Source of the DNA: Sphaerochaeta sp.
Lineage (GTDB): Bacteria > Spirochaetota > Spirochaetia > Sphaerochaetales > Sphaerochaetaceae
DNA length: 5,154 nt
Direction of reading: 5' to 3'
NCBI GenBank assembly: GCA_003446545.1
Contig: DMAO01000153.1
Span: 3,271-8,424 of the forward strand
Positions 1 through 4,821 of the stretch are shown piece after piece (the stretch's first letter is position 1; every line of letters begins with the position of its first letter). Position numbers and translations under genes: made by a program. The notes under the pieces are model-generated. The model was not told where the DNA came from, made no database searches, and worked only from the letters and a program-made list of their open reading frames with translations.

Positions 1-49
1 GCAAAAAGATAATTTTCCCATAAACACAGAAAGTTGAGAATATTGAATA

Positions 50-72
50 AAAAATTTCACTTTGAAATTTTT
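50..72. repeat. 10-bp inverted repeat overlapping the comEA promoter
   Basis: Arms AAAAATTTCA (50-59) and TGAAATTTTT (63-72) are perfect reverse complements around a 3-base CTT centre. The right arm and centre overlap the proposed -35 and start of the spacer of the promoter for the small HhH gene, so a repressor or activator site is possible. The arms are almost pure A/T, so chance in an AT-rich intergenic stretch, or the remains of a weak terminator of a gene left of the window, are alternatives. Seen directly in sequence; the role is inference. Confidence 0.4.
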
Positions 73-84
73 ATCTGATATGAT
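56..84 (+). promoter_or_regulatory. sigma70-type promoter of the ComEA-like gene (extended -10)
   Basis: A TATGAT -10 hexamer lies at 79-84, preceded by TGA (76-78), which makes an extended -10 (TGN) element. Seventeen bases upstream is TTCACT (56-61), matching four of six -35 bases. Transcription would start near 91, leaving a leader of about 98 nt before the ATG at 189. The extended -10 makes up for the poor -35. An unseen promoter further upstream is not excluded. Confidence 0.5.
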
Positions 85-90
85 TTTTTA

Positions 91-188
91 ACTTAACGTT
101 CTTTGTTCAAAGGTCATTGTTCATGGCGGATGAAACAAGGTGCACACGTTTCTCGTATTGTGAGAAAATCAACCAAAAGGAGATCGCC
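91..188 (+). promoter_or_regulatory. 5' leader of the ComEA-like gene with small hairpins and a strong RBS
   Basis: The leader holds three small inverted repeats: CTTTG/CAAAG (101-105/108-112), TTCAT/ATGAA (120-124/130-134) and TTTCTC/GAGAAA (149-154/162-167). A strong Shine-Dalgarno AAGGAGA (177-183) sits 5 nt before the ATG at 189, which fixes the start there and not at the in-frame TTG at 117. The hairpins are weak and may be chance. No known riboswitch class is recognisable. Confidence 0.45.
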
Positions 189-440
189 ATGTTCAAAAAA
201 ACAGTACTATTTGTATTTGCCTTGCTTTTTTTCGTCAATGCCGCTTTTGCCGCCGTTAATATCAACAAGGCTGACAAGGCTGCGTTGGAAGCATTACCGG
301 GTATTGGAGCCTCAAAAGCAGCTGCTATTATTGAATATCGTACAAAGAATGGTAACTTTAAAACTAAAGAAGGACTCCTTGAGGTAAAAGGAATTGGGCC
401 TAAAATTCTGGAATCAATACAGAAAGACATAGAAATCTAA
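189..440 (+). CDS. small secreted helix-hairpin-helix DNA-binding protein, ComEA-type
   Basis: An 83-residue protein. Residues 1-21 form a Sec signal peptide: a short Lys-Lys start, a hydrophobic core and an AFA cleavage site after residue 21. The mature ~62 residues begin VNINKAD, the usual opening of ComEA-type domains, followed by two helix-hairpin-helix turns, PGIG (37-40) and KGIG (67-70). The family binds double-stranded DNA without sequence preference through these hairpins, and in competent bacteria periplasmic ComEA pulls incoming DNA across the outer membrane. This is the minimal stand-alone form without the N-terminal SLBB domain of Gram-positive ComEA. No other competence gene is visible here, so a role in DNA uptake is inferred from the family only. 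The start is set by AAGGAGA 5 nt upstream. It appears to be monocistronic, followed by a hairpin at 508-553. Confidence 0.88.
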   Translation: MFKKTVLFVFALLFFVNAAFAAVNINKADKAALEALPGIGASKAAAIIEYRTKNGNFKTKEGLLEVKGIGPKILESIQKDIEI

Positions 441-507
441 CCCCCTCTCCTGACTGAGCGAACTGGAGCGGTTAAAATCTAAGCAAACAATCTTCAGTCA
501 AAACAGA

Positions 508-553
508 AAACTAGAATGGGCCAGATTTTTACAAATCTGGCCCATTCTAGTTT
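508..553 (+). terminator. perfect 21-bp-arm hairpin, probable terminator of the ComEA-like gene
   Basis: Arms 508-528 and 533-553 are exact reverse complements (core CTAGAATGGGCCAGA) closed by a TTAC tetraloop. The right arm ends in TTT and is followed by CATAAAA, so the plus-strand T-run is short. On the minus strand the arm ends in a TTTT stretch followed by CTGTTTT, so it could also catch leftward readthrough past the tRNA terminator. It starts 67 nt after the comEA stop codon. The stem is longer and more perfect than a typical terminator needs, so a small-transposon remnant or structured RNA is an alternative. Confidence 0.55.
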
Positions 554-556
554 CAT

Positions 557-628
557 AAAAAAAAGGACTTAGCCTTGTGTTGCTAATTGTCGCTCACTCG
601 CAACAATCTACAAAAAAGCTAAGTCCTT
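557..628 (-). terminator. large two-tier terminator hairpin of tRNA-Pro
   Basis: Read on the minus strand, an 11-bp stem AAGGACTTAGC/GCTAAGTCCTT (628-618 with 573-563) begins 6 nt after the encoded CCA and runs into eight T residues (564-557, the first two within the stem). The 44-nt loop holds a second stem, TGTTGC/GCAACA (605-600 with 583-578). Stem plus T-run at this distance from a tRNA end is the layout of an intrinsic terminator, although the loop is unusually large. Confidence 0.8.
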
Positions 629-634
629 GCAATT

Positions 635-710
635 TGGTCGGGACGAGAGGATTTGAACCTCCGACCCCTTGGTCCCGAACCAAGTGCGCTAGCCCCTGCG
701 CTACTACCCG
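635..710 (-). tRNA. tRNA-Pro, anticodon CGG, with encoded CCA
   Basis: A 76-nt cloverleaf reads on the minus strand. The D stem is GCGC/GCGC with an 8-nt loop, and the anticodon stem is CTTGG/CCAAG around TTCGGGA, giving anticodon CGG (proline codon CCG). The variable loop is GGGTC, the T arm GGAGG-TTCAAAT-CCTCT, the discriminator A, and CCA is encoded at 637-635. U8-A14, G15-C48, G18G19 and TTC are all in place. The 5' acceptor strand CGGGTAG against 3' CGTCCCG leaves U5/U68 and A6/G67 unpaired, two adjacent mispairs in an otherwise sound molecule. G49-U65 is a wobble. It has its own promoter and terminator. Confidence 0.93.
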
Positions 711-732
711 TAAGATTTTTGAGTCGGGGTAA

Positions 733-761
733 AATATAGCTGTTGCCCCCCTTATTGTCAA
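733..761 (-). promoter_or_regulatory. promoter of tRNA-Pro
   Basis: On the minus strand a perfect TTGACA -35 (761-756) is separated by 17 bases from TATATT (738-733). Transcription would start near 726, about 15 nt before the mature tRNA. The bases after the -10 are TTACCCCGAC; a GC-rich stretch there is common at stable-RNA promoters under growth-rate or stringent control, but that regulation is only inferred. It diverges from the promoter at 804-832 with about 42 bp between the -35 boxes. Confidence 0.8.
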
Positions 762-803
762 TAAGAGACAAATTCACTTCTGTCCCTTTTCCGTATCATT
801 TCA

Positions 804-832
804 TTGACAGTGTGTAGGCTTAATGGTATTTT
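804..832 (+). promoter_or_regulatory. promoter of the PpiD-like gene
   Basis: A perfect TTGACA -35 (804-809), a 17-base spacer and a TATTTT -10 (827-832). The start of transcription would be near 839, giving a leader of roughly 45 nt. Because the -35 box contains the TTG that opens the longest reading frame, translation cannot begin there on this transcript, which supports the ATG at 885. Confidence 0.75.
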
Positions 833-843
833 TCATAAGAATG

Positions 844-857
844 TCCGCAAAAGCGGA
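844..857 (+). promoter_or_regulatory. small hairpin at the 5' end of the PpiD-like mRNA
   Basis: TCCGC (844-848) and GCGGA (853-857) pair around an AAAA tetraloop, only a few bases after the predicted transcription start. A stem this close to the 5' end can slow mRNA decay. It does not cover the ribosome binding site AAAGAGG (872-878), so it is not an obvious translational switch. Confidence 0.4.
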
Positions 858-884
858 AAATGCTTGGCAACAAAGAGGTTTATG

Positions 885-2459
885 ATGTCTTCAGACGACA
901 AAACAGATGAAAAGAAAGGCGAAGGAGAGGCAAAAGCACTCGACTTCAAGAAAGGCAAGAAAAGCGGCACCACCGAGAAAGAACAGAAAGTTGTTGCTGT
1001 AAAGCAGAAAAGCAAGATAACCCCGGGCTGGGTTTTTGGTATGATCGTCCTATTGCTCATCGCTGTTTCCTTTGTTTTGGCACCTGCCATCCAGGCCTTT
1101 GTAGGCCCAAATAATGCCGATGGCATTGTCTTTGGTAAATACGGCAAGGAAGACATCAAGTACGCATATGGTAACTATTTCTACGACCAGGTACAGAATT
1201 TTGGTGGCCAGTACAAGAACACCGGCGACAATGCCACCCAGACGCTCTACCAAGTCTGGAAAAGTGCATATGACAGCACAGTCCTCTTCACAGCAGTAAA
1301 CCAAATTGCTTCCAAGGCAGGTCTCATTGCCGCAGATGAAGTAGTCAACAGATCAATTATCAACAGTGGGGCATACAACAAGGATGGCAAGTTCGATGTT
1401 GAGCTCTATCAGAAGGCAACAGCTGAAAGCAAGGCTTCTGTTGAGAAGTCCATTCGCAGGTCTGTCCCTTACCAGATAGTAATTGATGACATTGGTAGTG
1501 CGCTGTCTTCCTCATCTGAGGCTGACTATGTAGCTAAGATGGCTTCTGAAGGTCGTTCTTTCAACTATGTTGACATCAATGCATCACAATATCCTAATGA
1601 AAAGGCAAGTGCCTATGCTCTGCAGAACAAGCAGTTGTTCTACAGTATGGATCTGAGCATTATCAGTGTTGAGACTGAGGACGAGGCAAGGACTCTCTCA
1701 TCTGCAATTGCAAGCGGTGAGAAGACCTTTGAAGAGACTGCTCTCTCATCCAGCAAAGACAACTATGCCGCTAACGAAGGCAAGGTCGGTACTGTCTACT
1801 ACTTTGGTCTTGTCTCAAACTTCAAGAATCCTGAAGACGCAACCAAGCTACTGACAGCAAAAAGCGGTGATGTGATTGGACCTCTCGAAGGGACCGGAGC
1901 TTGGTCAATCTATCGCCTTGACTCCACTCCCCTTGAAGCCGACTATGCATCCCCCGCTCTGCTCTCAACTGTCAAGGCATACCTAGCCTCCAGTGATGAT
2001 CCTGTAGTGGATGACTATCTGCTCGCTTTGGCCAATGGCTTTGTCCTTGATGCCAAGGATGACTTTGCCGTTGCTGCTGAAAAAGCAGGACTGGACTTGG
2101 TCAACGTAGCAGCAACTCCTTACAACATTGCACAGTCCACCTACATGAACAACTTCAGCAACACTGATCCCCAGGGTAAGATTGCTAATGCTGTTACCAC
2201 AGAAGAATTGGGAAAGAAGCTCTATACTGCTGAGCTAGGAACAATCCTCGAGCCTATCAAGAGCAACACTTCATACCTAGTCGTTCAGGTAGATAAAGAG
2301 GTAACAGACGACAGTATGGGTAGTTACATCCAGATGTTCTACAACTATCTCAGTGGATCACAGAACCAGCAGGATTTTTCCCAGGCTCTCTACACTTCGG
2401 ACCAATTCCAGGATAACTTCCTCGGAACCTTCTTCTCCACAATACTGGGCCAAGGTTGA
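885..2459 (+). CDS. membrane-anchored periplasmic folding factor, SurA/PpiD-like (parvulin-type peptidyl-prolyl isomerase family)
   Basis: A 524-residue protein from the ATG at 885; the ATG at 882 is also possible. AAAGAGG (872-878) is 6 nt before 885 and only 3 nt before 882, so 885 is preferred. Residues 1-48 are a Lys/Glu-rich cytosolic tail, 49-70 a single membrane segment, and the rest lies outside the membrane. Residues about 80-203 form the helical SurA/PpiD N-terminal chaperone part. Residues about 251-345 look like a parvulin (PPIC) domain ending in a GDVIGPLEGTGAWSIYRL strand. A second, similar strand (EPIKSNTSYLVVQV) lies near 456-469. Family members hold or isomerise newly exported proteins on their way to the outer membrane. 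The usual parvulin histidines are not visible, so a chaperone-only role is likely. The gene has its own promoter and a strong terminator, so it is monocistronic. The family call is fairly sure; the exact orthologue is not. Confidence 0.8.
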   Translation: MSSDDKTDEKKGEGEAKALDFKKGKKSGTTEKEQKVVAVKQKSKITPGWVFGMIVLLLIAVSFVLAPAIQAFVGPNNADGIVFGKYGKEDIKYAYGNYFYDQVQNFGGQYKNTGDNATQTLYQVWKSAYDSTVLFTAVNQIASKAGLIAADEVVNRSIINSGAYNKDGKFDVELYQKATAESKASVEKSIRRSVPYQIVIDDIGSALSSSSEADYVAKMASEGRSFNYVDINASQYPNEKASAYALQNKQLFYSMDLSIISVETEDEARTLSSAIASGEKTFEETALSSSKDNYAANEGKVGTVYYFGLVSNFKNPEDATKLLTAKSGDVIGPLEGTGAWSIYRLDSTPLEADYASPALLSTVKAYLASSDDPVVDDYLLALANGFVLDAKDDFAVAAEKAGLDLVNVAATPYNIAQSTYMNNFSNTDPQGKIANAVTTEELGKKLYTAELGTILEPIKSNTSYLVVQVDKEVTDDSMGSYIQMFYNYLSGSQNQQDFSQALYTSDQFQDNFLGTFFSTILGQG

Positions 2460-2480
2460 GAAGAAAAAGCTTCACCTTTG

Positions 2481-2508
2481 AAAAAGCTGGCTTAGGCCAG
2501 TTTTTTTT
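2481..2508 (+). terminator. intrinsic terminator after the PpiD-like gene
   Basis: CTGGC (2487-2491) and GCCAG (2496-2500) pair around TTAG, followed directly by eight T (2501-2508). The A-run before the stem (2481-2485) can extend it by pairing with the Ts and gives some function in the other direction. It lies 21 nt after the stop codon, so the next gene needs its own promoter. Confidence 0.92.
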
Positions 2509-2551
2509 ATGTCTATACCCTTTCTTTTCCCCATAGCCACTTTTCTCATCC

Positions 2552-2557
2552 TATGAT
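2552..2557 (+). promoter_or_regulatory. possible -10 box for the phosphoesterase-DUF2804 unit
   Basis: TATGAT (2552-2557) is a good -10 hexamer 18 nt before the ATG at 2576. No acceptable -35 lies 16-18 bases upstream, where the sequence is C-rich (CCCCAT), and there is no TG extension. The short leader would contain the weak Shine-Dalgarno AAGAGA (2564-2569). The terminator just upstream means some promoter must exist between 2509 and 2575, and this is the best candidate. An activator-dependent promoter is possible. Confidence 0.35.
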
Positions 2558-2575
2558 AGCCTTAAGAGAAATCCT

Positions 2576-3646
2576 ATGAAGAGAAAAAGCCTGTTTCGCA
2601 CCATCTTACTACTGCTAGCCTCTCTGATCCTGGTAGCCTCCCTACTGTTTCTAGGAGTCTACCTAGGCCTGACCCAAACAAAAACCTATGAGGATGTCAG
2701 CCGTCACACAGAGGTGTTTGCACTTCCCTTAGAGCCTTTCGATCTTGAGGATGCTGTAGAACGGGGAAAGGCCTTCACCATCGAATATCCCTCTGATGGA
2801 GAGTTTACCATACTGTGGGGGACTGACTTTCATCTACGTCGGGGATCCTCTGGAGGACGGACAAAAGTCTATGCATTGCTAAAGAAAGCCTTTGATGAGA
2901 CTGATCCTGACCTTACGATCATCACAGGTGACCTCCTCTTCAGCTTCAATGGAGCCCAGTTGCTCAAGGAGTTCGCCCTCTTCATGGAGGACCACCAACG
3001 CTATTGGGCGTTTGCCTTCGGCAACCATGACGGGCACTATCGCCAGAATCGTGTCACCTTGGGGAATATGCTCTCTGAGTACCCTCATGCCCTCTTTTCA
3101 CGAGGAGAAACATGGGTGTTGGGGGAGAGTGATTACCCCATCGCCCTTACCCATCAGGGAGAAGCAGTGCAGGCTTTGATGATGCTGGACTCCCATGACC
3201 ACCGTATCTATGAGGACGGCAAGGGTCCTGACTACATCTACCCTTCCCAGATAGCCTGGTATGGGTGGGTAGCCCAAGGCTTTGGTGAGGTTCCGCTCTA
3301 TTCATTCTTCCATATTCCCCTCCCAGAATACGCTCTCTTGTGGGAGAGTGGACAGGCTACTGGTGTGATGAATGACAGGTTTGTAAACACCCCTTGGGAA
3401 AATAGCGGCCTGTTTCAGACTATGGTCGAGGGGGGCACTACCGTAGCGACCTTCTGTGGGCATGACCACCTCAATGACTTTCATGGCGTCTGGGAAGGCA
3501 TTGCATTATACACAGGACGAAGTGCCAGTTATGGGTCATATGGTTCGATAAACCATGCAAAAGGAATAAAAACCCTCACCTTAACAAAGAATAATCCCAC
3601 AAAGTTTGTGGTAAGGACCTATACTGTAGATGAGTGGGGTATCTAG
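2576..3646 (+). CDS. membrane-anchored calcineurin-like metallophosphoesterase, Dcr2/PAP29-like
   Basis: A 356-residue protein. Residues 1-32 have a basic start and a long hydrophobic stretch (about 9-32) without a lipobox, so this is a signal anchor placing the enzyme outside the cytoplasmic membrane. The metal-binding signature is complete and in order: TDFH (D84, H86), GD (118-119), GNHD (149-152), H246 in FFHIPLPEY, and GHDH (295-298). These ligands hold the two-metal centre that hydrolyses phosphate mono- or diesters. The FFHIPLPE block and the preceding LDSHD...PSQIAWY segment recall, from memory, the yeast Dcr2 / plant PAP29 type of phosphatase. The substrate cannot be read from the sequence. 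It is preceded by a weak RBS (AAGAGA) and is probably co-transcribed with the DUF2804 gene starting 23 nt after its stop. All catalytic residues are present, so it should be active. Confidence 0.88.
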   Translation: MKRKSLFRTILLLLASLILVASLLFLGVYLGLTQTKTYEDVSRHTEVFALPLEPFDLEDAVERGKAFTIEYPSDGEFTILWGTDFHLRRGSSGGRTKVYALLKKAFDETDPDLTIITGDLLFSFNGAQLLKEFALFMEDHQRYWAFAFGNHDGHYRQNRVTLGNMLSEYPHALFSRGETWVLGESDYPIALTHQGEAVQALMMLDSHDHRIYEDGKGPDYIYPSQIAWYGWVAQGFGEVPLYSFFHIPLPEYALLWESGQATGVMNDRFVNTPWENSGLFQTMVEGGTTVATFCGHDHLNDFHGVWEGIALYTGRSASYGSYGSINHAKGIKTLTLTKNNPTKFVVRTYTVDEWGI

Positions 3647-3656
3647 AAACTCTGCC

Positions 3657-3664
3657 TGAGGAGG
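3657..3664 (+). promoter_or_regulatory. strong RBS that sets the DUF2804 start
   Basis: TGAGGAGG sits 5 nt before the ATG at 3670. The reading frame also extends back to a GTG at 3634 inside the upstream gene, but that codon lacks a Shine-Dalgarno sequence, and DUF2804 proteins typically open close to the HEITEAR-like segment that follows this ATG. Confidence 0.85.
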
Positions 3665-3669
3665 TTTGC

Positions 3670-4710
3670 ATGCAACATGAAATAACAGAAGCCAGAGCCC
3701 TCTTGGATAAGAGAGGGCATATCACCGAAGAGGGGTGGGCAAGAAAACCCCTATGGAACTACGCACGCAAAGACATCAAGGCATCGAAGCTTGCCATAAA
3801 GGGGTGGGACTACTATGCCTTGGTCAATCATGAAGAAGGTTATGCTGTCACCGCCACCTTCAGTGACCTCGGGTATGCTGCACTTTTTGCCATCTCCTAC
3901 ATTGATTTCACCAGAAAAGCCTGTGCACAAAGGGATGCCATCAAGGTATTTTCTTTGGGAAGGCTGGGCCTGAGCCCAACCTCAACAGAGGACAACCAGA
4001 TTTCTTGGGCGAACAAGGATCTTCGCATTGCATTCATAAAGAAAGGGGATAAGCGTCACCTTATGTTCGCCTGCCCTTCTATGGAGCTTCCTGATGGAAG
4101 TGTCGGCCTCGATGTAGCGGTTACCCTTATCCAGAAGCCTACGATGGAGAGCATCAATATAGCAACCAGCTGGAAGGAAAACCGAAAGGCCTTCTATCTC
4201 AACGAGAAGGTCAACTGCATGCCGGTAGAGGGATCCATCAGACGAGGCCTGGACAAGGAGAACCTGCTCTTGGGTGAGACATGGGCAGTCCTCGACTGGG
4301 GACGTGGGCGATGGACCTACCAGAACCGATGGTACTGGAGCTCAGCTTCTGGCTTACTTGATAATATCCCCTTTGGCTTCAACCTGGGCTACGGGTTTTC
4401 TGACCGGAGTCCGGCAAGTGAAAATGCCCTTTTCTATAATGGCGTGATACACAAGCTGGAAGAGGTCACCTTCCATATCCCCAAGGATGATTACCTGCTC
4501 CCTTGGAAGATCACCTCCAGCGACGACCGGTTAAACCTGGACTTCGAACCGGCAGTAGATCGTTCATCAACAACGAATTTACTCCTGATAAAATCAATAC
4601 AGCACCAGGTTTTCGGGTATTTCTCCGGAACGGTAGTCCTCGATGACAAGACAGAGCTTACCCTTACACGGTTTCCTGGGTTTGCAGAGGACGTATTTAA
4701 CCGCTATTGA
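3670..4710 (+). CDS. DUF2804 family protein of unknown function
   Basis: A 346-residue protein, close to the full length of DUF2804 members. It has no signal peptide or membrane segment, so it should be cytosolic. Family-like blocks, recognised from memory, are the opening HEITEARALLDKRGHI, WDYYALVN...TFSDLGY (about 46-68), the aromatic DWGRGRWTYQNRWYW (209-223), FNLGYGFSD (237-245) and the closing GFAEDVFNRY. The many short beta-like stretches rich in aromatics suggest a lipocalin/AttH-like beta barrel, as proposed for related families. No catalytic motif can be named and the biochemical role is unknown. Its close placement behind the phosphoesterase suggests a shared pathway, perhaps involving a lipid or other hydrophobic phosphate compound, but that is speculation. 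The C-terminus appears complete, yet its TGA stop codon coincides with the right end of an IS200/IS605-type remnant. Confidence 0.85.
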   Translation: MQHEITEARALLDKRGHITEEGWARKPLWNYARKDIKASKLAIKGWDYYALVNHEEGYAVTATFSDLGYAALFAISYIDFTRKACAQRDAIKVFSLGRLGLSPTSTEDNQISWANKDLRIAFIKKGDKRHLMFACPSMELPDGSVGLDVAVTLIQKPTMESINIATSWKENRKAFYLNEKVNCMPVEGSIRRGLDKENLLLGETWAVLDWGRGRWTYQNRWYWSSASGLLDNIPFGFNLGYGFSDRSPASENALFYNGVIHKLEEVTFHIPKDDYLLPWKITSSDDRLNLDFEPAVDRSSTTNLLLIKSIQHQVFGYFSGTVVLDDKTELTLTRFPGFAEDVFNRY

Positions 4711-4716
4711 CATACC

Positions 4717-4736
4717 CCCACAGCTAAAGTCGTGGG
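4717..4736 (-). repeat. right-end subterminal hairpin of the IS200/IS605 element
   Basis: On the minus strand CCCAC (4736-4732) pairs with GTGGG (4721-4717). Further in come a G-T wobble, an A/C mismatch and a C-G pair around a TTTA loop. In this family Y1 transposase binds such a hairpin and cuts a few bases away, at the TCAA (4710-4707). The mismatch relative to a perfect GAC/GTC stem suggests drift. Confidence 0.7.
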
Positions 4737-4759
4737 ATTCTTCCGGTCAACAATCACTG

Positions 4760-4774
4760 CGTGGACAGTCCACG
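4760..4774. repeat. hairpin inside the IS right end
   Basis: CGTGGAC (4760-4766) and GTCCACG (4768-4774) are perfect reverse complements around one base; as RNA this would be a 5-bp stem with a 5-nt loop. It lies between the tnpB stop codon and the right-end hairpin, where omega RNA stems are found in related elements. Confidence 0.6.
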
Positions 4775-4793
4775 TCTTACATGATCTCCTTCT

Positions 4794-4813
4794 GGAGGCA
4801 ATGCCCTGCCTCC
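4794..4813. repeat. hairpin directly after the tnpB stop codon
   Basis: GGAGGCA (4794-4800) and TGCCTCC (4807-4813) form a 7-bp GC-rich stem with a 6-nt loop, starting 8 nt past the tnpB stop codon on the minus strand. It may be part of an omega RNA scaffold. No T-run follows, so it does not look like an intrinsic terminator. Confidence 0.55.
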
Positions 4814-4821
4814 TGGAGGAC

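Noticed and set aside
117..188. Upstream TTG start extending the ComEA-like frame by 24 residues
   Set aside because: No Shine-Dalgarno before 117. The extension would bury the signal peptide, and AAGGAGA directly precedes the ATG at 189.
107..430. Minus-strand open frame opposite the ComEA-like gene
   Set aside because: It is a shadow of the real gene: no RBS, no recognisable domain, and the plus-strand frame has a signal peptide and HhH motifs.
451..500. TGACTGA/TCAGTCA inverted repeat after comEA
   Set aside because: Only 7 bp with a 36-nt spacer and no T-run; likely chance, and the hairpin at 508-553 is a far better terminator candidate.
635..660. tRNA 3' end as an integration (att) site
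   Set aside because: No duplicated tRNA 3' segment and no integrase in the window, and the sequence next to the tRNA is its terminator.
804..884. Upstream TTG start of the PpiD-like frame
   Set aside because: This TTG is the -35 box of the gene's own promoter and lies upstream of the predicted transcript start. The ATG at 885 has an RBS.
3634..3669. GTG start of the DUF2804 frame overlapping the phosphoesterase gene
   Set aside because: No RBS, while the ATG at 3670 has TGAGGAGG 5 nt upstream.
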